Positions 1-7,970 of a stretch of 40,641 bases of DNA are shown in pieces. Position numbers and translations under genes: made by a program. The DNA comes from Deltaproteobacteria bacterium. GTDB lineage: Bacteria > Desulfobacterota > Binatia > UTPRO1. The notes beneath the pieces are model-generated. The model did no database searches and was not told the origin of the DNA. It was given only the letters and a program-made list of their open reading frames with translations. Every line of letters begins with the position of its first letter. Position 1 is the first letter of the stretch. The stretch is from positions 1 to 40,641 of the forward strand of contig JADLHM010000119.1 of the NCBI GenBank assembly GCA_020848745.1, written 5' to 3'.

Positions 1-125
1 GCGCGGCGGAACTCGGCGAGGCCCTTGCCGAGCGCCCGGGCGATCTCGGGGAGCCGCTTCGGGCCGAGGACGACCAGCGCGACCACCATGATCACCATGA
101 GCTCGGGCATGCCGATGCCGAACAT
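1..125 (-). CDS. TatA/TatB-family twin-arginine translocase subunit, 3' end cut by the window edge
   Basis: The first 41 residues read from an ATG at 125. They begin [10 protein letters not shown], continue as one hydrophobic helix (about residues 7-21), then a GPKRLPE hinge and the start of an amphipathic helix ([11 protein letters not shown]). This is the fold of TatA/TatB subunits, which with TatC move folded proteins with RR signal peptides across the inner membrane. The Glu at position 8 is common in TatB and in bifunctional TatA-like proteins, so the subtype cannot be settled from this fragment. A GGAG sequence lies 7 nt upstream of the ATG (bases 132-135) inside one arm of an inverted repeat. 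The C-terminal charged tail lies outside the window. Confidence 0.85.
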   Translation of the reverse strand, partial: MFGIGMPELMVIMVVALVVLGPKRLPEIARALGKGLAEFRR

Positions 126-131
126 TGCAGG

Positions 132-157
132 CTCCGTATTGCGGACCACTTACGGAG
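132..157 (-). promoter_or_regulatory. Inverted repeat covering the tat gene Shine-Dalgarno
   Basis: CTCCGTA (132-138) and TACGGAG (151-157) form a perfect 7-bp inverted repeat with a 12-nt loop. Read on the minus strand, the 3' arm contains the GGAG that serves as ribosome site for the tat gene starting at 125, so a transcript spanning it could hide its own ribosome site. Alternatively it is a DNA operator: a TTGACT hexamer (161-156, minus strand) overlaps the distal arm and could be a -35 element, in which case transcription would begin inside or after the repeat. Confidence 0.4.
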
Positions 158-198
158 TCAATTGCCCGCCGGCGCGATGCCGTGCGGCTCGCATCGGG

Positions 199-227
199 TT
201 CCTGCGCGGGGAGGCGGGGGTTATAGT
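199..227 (+). promoter_or_regulatory. Possible promoter giving a leaderless mRNA for the deacetylase-like gene
   Basis: A TATAGT hexamer at 222-227 lies 7 nt before the ATG at 235, the distance from a -10 box to a transcription start. The hexamer 17 bp upstream (TTCCTG, 199-204) is a poor -35. No Shine-Dalgarno sits at a normal distance from the ATG; the nearest GAGG is about 20 nt away. This fits a transcript starting at or next to the start codon. The inference rests on one good hexamer and its spacing. Confidence 0.4.
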
Positions 228-234
228 CGCGGCC

Positions 235-1260
235 ATGCGAACCGGGATCGTCCTCGACCGGCGGTACGAAGCACACGACACCGGCCCCGGCCACCCCGAG
301 CGCCCGGAGCGGATCCGCGCCATCCGCGAGCTCATGCGCGCGTACCGGCGCGCGGGGCTCGTCGACGTCGAGCCCCGGCTCGCGACCGACGCCGAGATCG
401 CCCTGAACCACGACCCGGCGCACGTCGCACGGGTCGCCGCGACCGCGCAGCGCGCTCGCGCCGCGTTCGACGCCGACACGCCCGTCTGCTCCGAATCGCA
501 CGCGACGGCGGCGCTCGCGGCGGGCGGCTATCTGCGGCTCCTCGAGGCGATCCTCGCCGGCGACGTCGACAACGGCTTCGCCTTCGTGCGGCCGCCCGGA
601 CACCACGCGGAGCCCGACCGCGCGATGGGCTTCTGCCTCTTCAACAACGTCGCGATCGGGGCGCGCTGGCTGCGCACGCGGGGCGTCGGCCGCATCGTGA
701 TCGTCGACTGGGACGTCCACCACGGGAACGGGACACAGGAGAGCTTCTGGGACGATCCCGACACGCTCTACGTGTCGACGCATCAGTACCCGTTCTACCC
801 GGGGACCGGCGCGGCGTCGGAGGTCGGGCGCGGCGCCGCGGCCGGCCGCACGCTGAACGTACCGCTGCCCGCGGGCTGCGGCGACGACGAATACGTCGCC
901 GCGTTCACCGAGCTGATCGCGCCCGTCGCCGAGCAATTCCGCCCCGAGCTCGTGCTGATCTCCGCGGGCTTCGACGCCGACTACCGCGATCCCCTCGCCG
1001 GCATGCAGGCGACCGATGCCGGCTTCCGCGCGATGACCCGGGTGCTCATGCGGGTCGCGGAGCGGCACGCGAGCGGGCGCATCGCCGCCATCCTCGAAGG
1101 CGGGTACGACCTGGACGCGCTCCGCGCCGCCGTGCCCGCCGTGCTCGACGAGCTTGCCGGCGCCGAGCTCGGAGAGGCGTTGCCGGCCCCGACCCCGCGC
1201 GGTCGAGTCCTCGCCGAGGCGCGCGCCGCGCAGAAGCCCTTCTGGGAGCTCCCGGAGTGA
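235..1260 (+). CDS. Histone deacetylase-family (HDAC-like) zinc amidohydrolase
   Basis: A 341-residue zinc-dependent deacetylase of the HDAC/AcuC/acetylpolyamine amidohydrolase superfamily. The catalytic parts are visible in order: a PGHPERPERI segment near residue 18; the tandem His of RPPGHHAEP (H123, H124); the metal ligands D160 and H162 in VDWDVHHGNG; the third ligand D247 in SAGFDADYRDP; and the active-site Tyr in LEGGYD (Y291). Length and motifs fit class II-like bacterial members, which remove acetyl or longer acyl groups from polyamines or lysine. The substrate cannot be read from sequence. The frame is open further upstream, but homology starts at MRTGIVLD, so the ATG at 235 is chosen. 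It overlaps the next gene by 4 nt (GTGA). Confidence 0.9.
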   Translation: MRTGIVLDRRYEAHDTGPGHPERPERIRAIRELMRAYRRAGLVDVEPRLATDAEIALNHDPAHVARVAATAQRARAAFDADTPVCSESHATAALAAGGYLRLLEAILAGDVDNGFAFVRPPGHHAEPDRAMGFCLFNNVAIGARWLRTRGVGRIVIVDWDVHHGNGTQESFWDDPDTLYVSTHQYPFYPGTGAASEVGRGAAAGRTLNVPLPAGCGDDEYVAAFTELIAPVAEQFRPELVLISAGFDADYRDPLAGMQATDAGFRAMTRVLMRVAERHASGRIAAILEGGYDLDALRAAVPAVLDELAGAELGEALPAPTPRGRVLAEARAAQKPFWELPE

Positions 1261-1871
1261 GGCTGGTGCGCCGGCAGCGTGCGGCTGCGTTGCTTGCCGT
1301 TGCGGCGCTGGTCTGCGTGGTCGCGCCGGCGCGCGCGGCGCGGCCGCCGGGGGTGGAGCAGGCGCTCCTCGCGGCGTCGGTGCTCGTCGGGCCGGGGTGT
1401 TCCGGCGTGCTCGTCGACGGGCCGGACCTCGTGCTCACGGCCGAGCACTGCATCCATGGTGGGGCTACGCACACGCTGCGGTTCTCCGACGGCTCGCAGC
1501 GGACGGGGTGGGTGGCGGGCGTCGACCACGCGGCCGATCAGGCGTTGCTGCTGCTCGAGGAGCCGGTGGCGCTCAAGCCGCTCATGCTCGTCCGCCAACG
1601 GCCGATCGCCGGGACCGTGCTCTACTTCGCCGGCAACCCGAGCCACCCGCGTTTCCAGGAAGCCAAGCTCGATCGCACCGGTCGATGTCCGTCGCTGCCG
1701 AGCCTCGGGAACGCGCTCTTCACCACGATCGACGGCATCCCGGGAGACTCCGGCGCGCCGATCGTCGACGGGGCCACCCGCGTCGTCGGCCTCGTGCACG
1801 GGGGCGCCCAGTGCCACATCGCGACGCCCTCCGATACGCTCCGCCGCTTGATCGCCGACGTGCTGAAGTAG
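1257..1871 (+). CDS. Secreted trypsin-like (S1 family) serine protease
   Basis: A 204-residue protein starting at a GTG that overlaps the stop of the preceding gene. It has a Sec signal peptide (RR-rich start, hydrophobic core about 9-24, AxA-type cleavage after ARA near residue 27). The chymotrypsin-fold triad is recognisable as H64 in TAEHC, D94 in AADQALL and S165 in GDSGAP. Four cysteines (C48, C65, C144, C186) could form two disulfides. It lacks PDZ domains, so it is a small periplasmic or extracellular protease rather than a DegP-type enzyme. The substrate is unknown. Co-translation with the deacetylase-like gene is suggested by the overlap only. It converges with the PBP1A gene 21 nt away. 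Confidence 0.83.
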   Translation: MRLVRRQRAAALLAVAALVCVVAPARAARPPGVEQALLAASVLVGPGCSGVLVDGPDLVLTAEHCIHGGATHTLRFSDGSQRTGWVAGVDHAADQALLLLEEPVALKPLMLVRQRPIAGTVLYFAGNPSHPRFQEAKLDRTGRCPSLPSLGNALFTTIDGIPGDSGAPIVDGATRVVGLVHGGAQCHIATPSDTLRRLIADVLK

Positions 1872-1892
1872 CGGCGTCGGGGCGGGGCGGCA

Positions 1893-4538
1893 TCAGTTGG
1901 TGAGCGGCTCTTCGATGATCTTCCGACCGCGCGGCGGCGGCGGCGGCGCGTTCACGCGATAGTCGTCGGCCGGCTCCGAGATCGGGCGGCGCGCCGGATG
2001 ATCCGACATGCCGCGATACGCGCCGTCGCCGTCCTCGCGCGCGCGACGGACGCGACCGTCCTCGAGGTAGTCCTCCGCGCGCGGTGCCGGACGCGTGTCG
2101 ATCTGCCGGAGATCCTCGTCGGCCGCCGCGGGGCCGAGATCCTCCTCCTGGTCCTGCGGTGCCCACGTCGGCTCCTCGCGGTCGAGTTCGTCGTCGCTCG
2201 GCGCGAGGTCGCGCTCGCCGTCGAGCTCGACGGGCTCGCGGCCGCGCAGACGCGCGACGGCGCGGTCGAGCTCGTCCTGGTCCTGGTTCGCCGCGAGCTG
2301 CCGCGCGCCCGGCTCGGTGCCCTTCTTGAAGCACTCGAGGTTGCCGTTGACGCTGACGAGCGTGACGCCCTCGGGAATCGCGAAGTCGCTCACCGGCGCG
2401 TCGCCGAGCGCTGCCTCCATGAAGTTGAGGAAGATCGGGGCGGCGACGCGGCCACCCGTCTGCTCCTTGCCGAGGCTGCGCTCGCTGTCGTAACCGACCC
2501 ACACGCCGGTCAAGAGCTCCGGCGTGTAGCCGACGAACCAGGCGTCGTGCATGTCGTTGGTCGTGCCGGTCTTGCCGGCGACCGGACGGCCGAGCGGCGC
2601 GACCCGCTTCCCGGTACCGCGCTCGATGACGCTCTCGAGCATGCTCGTGACGAGATACGCGGTCTCGGGAGCGATCACCGGATCGGATGGCGCCTGGAAC
2701 TCCTCCAGCACCCTGCCGTGCGGATCGGTGATCTTGGTGACGAAGATGGGGTCGAGGCGGCGGCCGCCGGTGCCGAATGCGGTGTAGGCGCGGGCCAGCT
2801 CGAAAAGCGTCACCTCGGCCGTGCCGAGCGAGATCGACAGGTTCTTCGCGAAGGGACGCGCGAAGCCGAAGCGCGGCAGGTAGTTGATCAGGTAGTTGAG
2901 CCCCATGCTCTGGGCGAGCTTCACGGTGACGACGTTCCGCGAGTGGGCGAGGGCGTTCCGGAGCGTCGTCGGTCCGATGAACTTCTCGTCGTAGTTCTGC
3001 GGCATCCAGGCCCGCCCGCCCCCCGCGAGCACGATCGGCTCGTCGACGATGATCGACGCCGGCGTCCAGCCGCGATCCATCGCCGCCGAGTAGACGAACG
3101 GCTTGAACGACGAGCCGGGTTGACGCTGGGCCTGCATCACGCGGTTGAACTGGCTGCGCTCGTAGTCGTAGCCGCCGACGAGCGCCTTCACCTGCCCGTT
3201 GGTGAGGTCGATCGAGACGAGCGCGCCTTCGAGCTGCGGGTCGCCGTCCATCTCGAGCTCGAGCCCGCCGCCCGTCTTCGTGACGTGGCGCCGAACCGCG
3301 ATCAGATCGTATTTCGCGAGGCCGGTCGGCAGCGGATGATCCTTGGTCGCGACCAGGAGCCCGGTGAGGCGGTTGACCTGGACCCGCACGCCCGACTTGT
3401 CGATCGACAGCACGAGCGCCTGGTAGGCACGTCCGGGTTCGGGCTCGTTGGGATCGCGCGCCGCCTTGGCCGCCTTGATGAAGCGGTCGGCCTCCCCGGC
3501 CGTCAGGCGGCGGAGCGGGCGGGCGCGGGTACGGCCCATGTCGATCGCGTCGAGATGGCTCCGGAGCGCTTCCTCGGCCGCGCGTTGAAGCCGCAGATCG
3601 ACCGTCGTGTAGACGTTCAAGCCGGCCTGGTACGGGGCGGTGCCGCCGTAGCGCTCCTCGAGGAAGCGCCGGACGTGCTCGACGAAGTAGGGCGCCGCGA
3701 CGTAGGTCGGCGCGCTCGCGTCGTGGCGCGTCAGCTGGATCTCCTCCTGGAGCGCCTGCTCGCTCTGCTCCCAGGTTACGATCTTCTCGCGCGCCATGCG
3801 CTCCAGCACGTACCGCTGCCGGTACTTCGCGCGGTCCCAGTGTCGTACCGGCGAGTAGCGGCTCGGCGCCTGCGGCAGTCCGGCGAGGAGCGCCGCCTCC
3901 GCGAGATCGAGGTCGGCGACGTCTTTCCCGAAGTACTCCTGCGCCGCGGCGCCGACGCCGTAGGCGCCGTTTCCGAGGTAGATGAGGTTCAAATAGAGAT
4001 AGAGGATCTCGTCCTTGGTGAGCTGCCGCTCGAGCCGGAGCGAGAGCAGGATCTCTTTGAGCTTCCGTTCGTAGCTCTTCTCGGGGGAGAGCAGCAGCGA
4101 CTTCACGACCTGTTGGGTGATCGTGCTGCCGCCCTGGACGACCGTTCCGGCGGTGAAGTTCGCCATCGCGGCGCGGGCGATCCCGAGGACGTCGACGCCT
4201 TTGTGTCGGTAGAAGCTCGAGTCCTCGGCGGCGATGAAGGCCTGGCGGACGACGTCCGGGATCTTGGCGATCGGCACCAGGTAGCGCTTCTCGGTGTAGA
4301 ACTCGCCGAGGAGCGTGCCGTCGGCGGCGTACACGCGCGTCGCGACGGGCAACTGGTAGCGTAGCAGCTTGTCGACCGGGGGGAGGTTGGCGCTGATCTC
4401 GCGGTAGACGATCCAGCCGGCAACACCGCACGTCGCCACTACGAAGAGCCCGACTCCCGCCGCGATCCGCCTGAGCCAGAGCCGCTTGGGCTTCTTCGCC
4501 TGCGCTTTACTCGGCATCCGTTGCTCGTCTTCGGTCAT
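1893..4538 (-). CDS. mrcA: Class A penicillin-binding protein 1A (glycosyltransferase and transpeptidase)
   Basis: An 881-residue bifunctional peptidoglycan synthase that polymerises lipid II and cross-links stem peptides at the inner-membrane periplasmic face. It has a basic cytoplasmic start and one membrane helix (about 24-46). The GT51 domain follows, with catalytic E105 in the EDSSFYRH motif, GGSTITQQ (137-143) and E162 in RKLKEILL. An OB-like linker precedes the transpeptidase, which shows SxxK (S476-K479), SRN (533-535) and KTG (656-658). The last about 135 residues form an Asp/Glu/Arg/Pro-rich, probably disordered tail. A GGGAG ribosome site lies about 8 nt before the ATG. Homology and all signature motifs make the call secure; the exact paralogue name is by family resemblance. 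Confidence 0.96.
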   Translation of the reverse strand: MTEDEQRMPSKAQAKKPKRLWLRRIAAGVGLFVVATCGVAGWIVYREISANLPPVDKLLRYQLPVATRVYAADGTLLGEFYTEKRYLVPIAKIPDVVRQAFIAAEDSSFYRHKGVDVLGIARAAMANFTAGTVVQGGSTITQQVVKSLLLSPEKSYERKLKEILLSLRLERQLTKDEILYLYLNLIYLGNGAYGVGAAAQEYFGKDVADLDLAEAALLAGLPQAPSRYSPVRHWDRAKYRQRYVLERMAREKIVTWEQSEQALQEEIQLTRHDASAPTYVAAPYFVEHVRRFLEERYGGTAPYQAGLNVYTTVDLRLQRAAEEALRSHLDAIDMGRTRARPLRRLTAGEADRFIKAAKAARDPNEPEPGRAYQALVLSIDKSGVRVQVNRLTGLLVATKDHPLPTGLAKYDLIAVRRHVTKTGGGLELEMDGDPQLEGALVSIDLTNGQVKALVGGYDYERSQFNRVMQAQRQPGSSFKPFVYSAAMDRGWTPASIIVDEPIVLAGGGRAWMPQNYDEKFIGPTTLRNALAHSRNVVTVKLAQSMGLNYLINYLPRFGFARPFAKNLSISLGTAEVTLFELARAYTAFGTGGRRLDPIFVTKITDPHGRVLEEFQAPSDPVIAPETAYLVTSMLESVIERGTGKRVAPLGRPVAGKTGTTNDMHDAWFVGYTPELLTGVWVGYDSERSLGKEQTGGRVAAPIFLNFMEAALGDAPVSDFAIPEGVTLVSVNGNLECFKKGTEPGARQLAANQDQDELDRAVARLRGREPVELDGERDLAPSDDELDREEPTWAPQDQEEDLGPAAADEDLRQIDTRPAPRAEDYLEDGRVRRAREDGDGAYRGMSDHPARRPISEPADDYRVNAPPPPPRGRKIIEEPLTN

Positions 4539-4576
4539 ATCGTCCGCTCCCGGGGATGGTCAATCGGCACTGGAGA

Positions 4577-4592
4577 CTCGCAGCGTTGCGAG
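4577..4592. repeat. Small inverted repeat between PBP1A and the sensor kinase gene
   Basis: CTCGCA (4577-4582) and TGCGAG (4587-4592) form a perfect 6-bp inverted repeat with a 4-nt loop in the 96-bp divergent intergenic region. It could be an operator for either gene or a transcribed hairpin. In sequence this GC-rich a 6-bp repeat can occur by chance. Confidence 0.3.
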
Positions 4593-4634
4593 CGTCGTCG
4601 ACGGGCTGCGATACGCGCGCCGGGGGGCTCCGAC

Positions 4635-5807
4635 ATGCACGCCATCCTCTGTGTGGACGACGATCGGGCGGGCCTGGCGACCGTCGCGCGAACCCTGCGC
4701 GAGATCGCGCCGGTCTTGACGGCGCATTCGGGAGGGGAAGCGCGCGCCGTGCTCGGGCCCGACATCGCCGTCGTCGTGAGCGACTATCGCATGCCGACGA
4801 TGCTCGGGACGGAGCTCCTCGCCGAGGTGCGGGCGCGCGACGCGAGCACGGGGCGCATCCTCCTGACCGCGTACGCCGACGTCGAGAGCCTGATGGACGC
4901 CATCAACCGCGGGCACGTCCACCGCTACGTGCCGAAGCCATGGGACCCGCGCGAGCTGCGCGCGGCCGTGCGGCAGGCGCACGAAGCGACGCTGGCTCTG
5001 CGCGCGAAGGCGCGGCTCGACGCCGAGACGGGGCGCGCCTGCGACCGCTTGCGCGAGCTCGATGCGCTCCGCGTCCGCTTCCTCACGCTGGCGGCGCACG
5101 AGCTTCGGACGCCGCTCCACGTGATCGGGGCGGCGCTCGACGCGCTCGGCGGCATGCCGCTCGAGGCGGACGCCGCGGAGCTGGTCGGGACCGCGCACCG
5201 CCACGCCGGCTGGCTCGGGCGCAGCGTCGCGGCGATGACCGATCTCGTTCGACTCTCGCATCCGGGTCCGCGTCGCCACGGTGCCGTCTGCCTGGCGACG
5301 GTGGTCCGCCGCGCGGCCGCCGACGTGCGGCCGTTCTGCGTGCGGCGGCGCCTGACCCTCGTCGTGGACGTCCCGCACGCCTGCGCCGTCTGGGGCGATG
5401 GCGGCGATCTCCAGCGCGCGCTCCTCAATCTCTGCTTGAACGCCGTGCGCTTCACCCCCGACGGCGGTCACGTGAGCCTCCGGCTCGCCGCGACCCCCGC
5501 CGGAGCCGAGGTCTCGGTCGCCGACACGGGCATCGGCATCGCGCCCGACCTCCGCCCGCGGCTCGGCGAGCCGTTCGTCACCGGCGCGCCGCTCGACGCG
5601 CACCACAGCGACCCGATCACGTTCCGTGCCGGCGGGGTCGGCCTCGGGCTCGCGGTCGTGCGCGCGATCGCCGCCGACCACGGCGGCGACCTCCGCGTCA
5701 CGAGCGAGGAGGGCGTCGGCACGCTCGCGACGCTCGTGCTGCCGGCGCGACAGCCGGGCAGCGCGTCGATTGACAGCCCGAGCGGGCGCCGAGACAATGC
5801 GCCGTGA
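4635..5807 (+). CDS. Receiver-histidine kinase hybrid signalling protein (REC-HisKA-HATPase)
   Basis: A 390-residue cytoplasmic two-component protein with the receiver domain first. REC (1-120) has the acidic pocket D8/D9, phospho-acceptor D50, switch T78 and K101 in the YVPKPWDP loop. The DHp helix carries phospho-histidine H155 in the AHELRTP box. The HATPase_c domain shows the N box (N265, N269), G1 (DTGIGIAPD, from D297) and G2 (GGVGLGLA, from G333). No membrane segment or sensor domain is present, so its input is probably phosphorylation of its own receiver by another kinase. No output regulator lies nearby. The start is the ATG at 4635 after a GGGGGG run, because the REC fold begins there. 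The stop overlaps the next start by 4 nt. Confidence 0.9.
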   Translation: MHAILCVDDDRAGLATVARTLREIAPVLTAHSGGEARAVLGPDIAVVVSDYRMPTMLGTELLAEVRARDASTGRILLTAYADVESLMDAINRGHVHRYVPKPWDPRELRAAVRQAHEATLALRAKARLDAETGRACDRLRELDALRVRFLTLAAHELRTPLHVIGAALDALGGMPLEADAAELVGTAHRHAGWLGRSVAAMTDLVRLSHPGPRRHGAVCLATVVRRAAADVRPFCVRRRLTLVVDVPHACAVWGDGGDLQRALLNLCLNAVRFTPDGGHVSLRLAATPAGAEVSVADTGIGIAPDLRPRLGEPFVTGAPLDAHHSDPITFRAGGVGLGLAVVRAIAADHGGDLRVTSEEGVGTLATLVLPARQPGSASIDSPSGRRDNAP

Positions 5808-6988
5808 CCGACACGCGCGTCCGCTTCCTCGATCTACAGGCGCAGTACGTCGGGTTGAAAGCGGACATCCGGCGCGCGGTCGACGCGGTCTTCGAAGCGC
5901 AGGCGTTCGTGCTCGGCCCCGCCGTCGCGGCGTTCGAGACCGCGCTCGGCCGCTACCTCGATGCGCCGCACGTGATCGGGGTCGCCTCCGGCACCGACGC
6001 GCTCTACCTGGCGCTCCGCGCGTGCGACATCGGTCCCGGGGACGCCGTGCTCACCACGCCGTACAGCTTCGCGGCGAGCGCGACGCAGATCGCCCGTACG
6101 GGCGCGCGGCCCTATTTCGGCGACATCGAGCGCGACTCGTTCAACCTCGACGTCGCCGGCGCGCGGCGTTGGCTCGCCGGGTCCTGCCGGCGTGAGGGGG
6201 GTGTGCTGCGGGCGCCCGGCGGCGAGGCGCTGCGCGCGATCGTCCCGGTCCACCTGTTCGGCCGGCCGTGCGCGATCGGGGCGATCGCGGCGCTCGCGGG
6301 CGAGCACGGGCTCGACGTCGTGGAGGACGCGGCGCAGGCGATCGGCGCGCGCGTCGACGGTCGTGGTCCGTACGCGGGGACCGTCGGACGCTTCGGCTGC
6401 TTCTCCTTCTATCCGACGAAGAACCTCGGCGGCGCGGGCGACGGCGGATGCGTGGTCGCGAGGCACGCCGCCGACGCCGACCGCGTCCGCTCCCTCGCGC
6501 GCCACGGTGCCGAAGGCGGGCCCTATCGCCACGTCGCGCTCGGGATCGCCTCGCGGCTCGACGCCCTGCAGGCGGCGGTGCTCGGCGTGAAGCTCGCGCA
6601 CGTCGATGCCTGGAACGCGGCGCGCCGCGGCCACGCCGAGCGGTACGAGCGGCTGCTCGACGCGGCGCTCGGCGCGGCCGGCGTCGTCGCCGCGCCGGCG
6701 CGCGTGCCGGGCCACGTCTTCCATCAGTACGTCGTGCGCGTGCCCGACCGCGACCGCGTGCGCGCCGAGCTCGCCGCGGCGGGCATCGAGACGCAGGTCT
6801 ACTATCCGATCCCGCTCCACGTGCAGCCGTGCTTCGCCGCGCTCGGCCATCGCCCGGGCGAGCGTCCCGAGGCCGAACGCGCCGCCGCCGAGTCGCTGGC
6901 GCTGCCGATCTATCCCGAGCTCGGCGACGACGCTGCGGCGGCGGTCGTCGCGGCGCTCGCCGGCGCGCTTCGTCGGCCCGGCGCGTGA
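5804..6988 (+). CDS. DegT/DnrJ/EryC1/StrS-family PLP sugar aminotransferase
   Basis: A 394-residue fold-type I aminotransferase of the family that makes amino sugars for O-antigen, capsule or glycoconjugates by transaminating nucleotide-linked keto-sugars. Visible features are LDLQAQY near the N-terminus, the ASGTDAL phosphate-binding loop (61-67), D175 in VVEDAAQA that contacts the PLP pyridine nitrogen, and the Schiff-base K206 in SFYPTKNLGG. It starts at a GTG embedded in the previous stop (GTGA) and ends with the same overlap into thiD, so the three genes are probably co-translated. No sugar epimerase or nucleotidyltransferase is adjacent, so the sugar substrate is open. Confidence 0.9.
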   Translation: MTDTRVRFLDLQAQYVGLKADIRRAVDAVFEAQAFVLGPAVAAFETALGRYLDAPHVIGVASGTDALYLALRACDIGPGDAVLTTPYSFAASATQIARTGARPYFGDIERDSFNLDVAGARRWLAGSCRREGGVLRAPGGEALRAIVPVHLFGRPCAIGAIAALAGEHGLDVVEDAAQAIGARVDGRGPYAGTVGRFGCFSFYPTKNLGGAGDGGCVVARHAADADRVRSLARHGAEGGPYRHVALGIASRLDALQAAVLGVKLAHVDAWNAARRGHAERYERLLDAALGAAGVVAAPARVPGHVFHQYVVRVPDRDRVRAELAAAGIETQVYYPIPLHVQPCFAALGHRPGERPEAERAAAESLALPIYPELGDDAAAAVVAALAGALRRPGA

Positions 6989-7779
6989 AGCGCCGCGAGC
7001 TCCCGTCGGCGCTCACGATCGCCGGCTCGGACAGCGGCGCCGGCGCGGGCATCCAGGCCGACTTGAAGACCTTCGCGGCGCGCAACGTCTACGGCACGAG
7101 CGCCCTGACGGCGGTCACCGCGCAGGACACGCGTGCCGTTCACGCGGTGCGGGTGCTGCCGGCGGCATTCGTGCGGGCGCAGGTCGACACCGTGCTCGAC
7201 GACCTCGGGGCGAATGCGGTGAAGACGGGCATGCTCGGCAGCGCGGCGGTCGTGGCGGCCGTCGCCGAGGCGCTCGTCGCGCATCGCGTGCGGCGCCTCG
7301 TCGTCGATCCGGTCCTGCACGCGAGCGCCGGCCGCGCGCTGCTCGGGCCTGGGGGCGCGGCGCTTCTCCTGCGGCGCCTCGTGCCGCTCGCCGAAGTGGT
7401 GACGCCGAACCTCGCGGAGGCGTCGCTGCTGGTCGGTTTCCCGGTCCGGGACCTCGGTGCGATGGAGGAGGCGGCGCGATGCCTGGTCCGTGCCGGCGCG
7501 CGTGCGGCCGTCGTGACCGGCGGACATCTCACCGGCGATGCGGTCGACGTGATGCTCGCCGAGGGCCGGCTCGTTCGCTTGCGCGCGGCGCGCGTGCCCG
7601 GGCCGACGCCGCACGGCACCGGCTGCACCTTCGCGGCGGCGATCGCGGCGGAGCGGGCCAAGGACGTCCCGCTCGTCGACGCGGTGCGCGCGGCGAAGCG
7701 CTACGTGACGACCTGCATTCGCCGCGCCCGCCCCCTCGGCCACGGTCGCCCCGTTTTGGGGCATCTCGCGCTCGAGTAG
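6985..7779 (+). CDS. thiD: Hydroxymethylpyrimidine/phosphomethylpyrimidine kinase (ThiD)
   Basis: A 264-residue ribokinase-family enzyme that phosphorylates HMP and then HMP-P to HMP-PP for thiamine synthesis in the cytosol. The N-terminal AGSDSGAGAGIQADLK motif is the family signature. KTGMLGS, DPVLHAS, TPNLAEA and the anion-hole HGTGCTF near residue 210 complete the active site. Length is normal for a single-domain ThiD. The GTG start overlaps the aminotransferase stop by 4 nt. No thiE, thiC or TPP riboswitch-like structure is visible nearby, so this copy seems to be outside a thiamine operon. Confidence 0.93.
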   Translation: MKRRELPSALTIAGSDSGAGAGIQADLKTFAARNVYGTSALTAVTAQDTRAVHAVRVLPAAFVRAQVDTVLDDLGANAVKTGMLGSAAVVAAVAEALVAHRVRRLVVDPVLHASAGRALLGPGGAALLLRRLVPLAEVVTPNLAEASLLVGFPVRDLGAMEEAARCLVRAGARAAVVTGGHLTGDAVDVMLAEGRLVRLRAARVPGPTPHGTGCTFAAAIAAERAKDVPLVDAVRAAKRYVTTCIRRARPLGHGRPVLGHLALE

Positions 7780-7836
7780 GTGCTCGCCCGGGCCTCGACG
7801 GAGCGTCGTAGGCCGCCGATTCTCCTGGTTTCCGCG

Positions 7837-7866
7837 TTGTTCCCGGCCGAGGGCCTAGGCTATAGT
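7837..7866 (+). promoter_or_regulatory. Possible sigma-70-type promoter upstream of ptsP
   Basis: TTGTTC (7837-7842) and TATAGT (7861-7866) are separated by 18 bp in the 191-bp gap before the ptsP-like gene. Predicted transcription would start near 7873, leaving a leader of about 100 nt before the ATG at 7971. The -10 hexamer is the same TATAGT seen before the deacetylase-like gene. Nothing else in the gap was recognised. Confidence 0.4.
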
Positions 7867-7970
7867 CTCGGCCCGAGCAGCCGGCCGTCGTCCACGCCTC
7901 GAGGCGCGGGCCGACGGTCTCCCTCCCACGGCGGCCTTCCCGAGTACGAGCGCGGACGTCTGATTCGAGA

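Noticed and set aside
1998-4364. A 788-codon plus-strand open frame opposite PBP1A
   Set aside because: It is an antisense shadow of a gene with complete GT51 and transpeptidase motifs; no ribosome site or family match.
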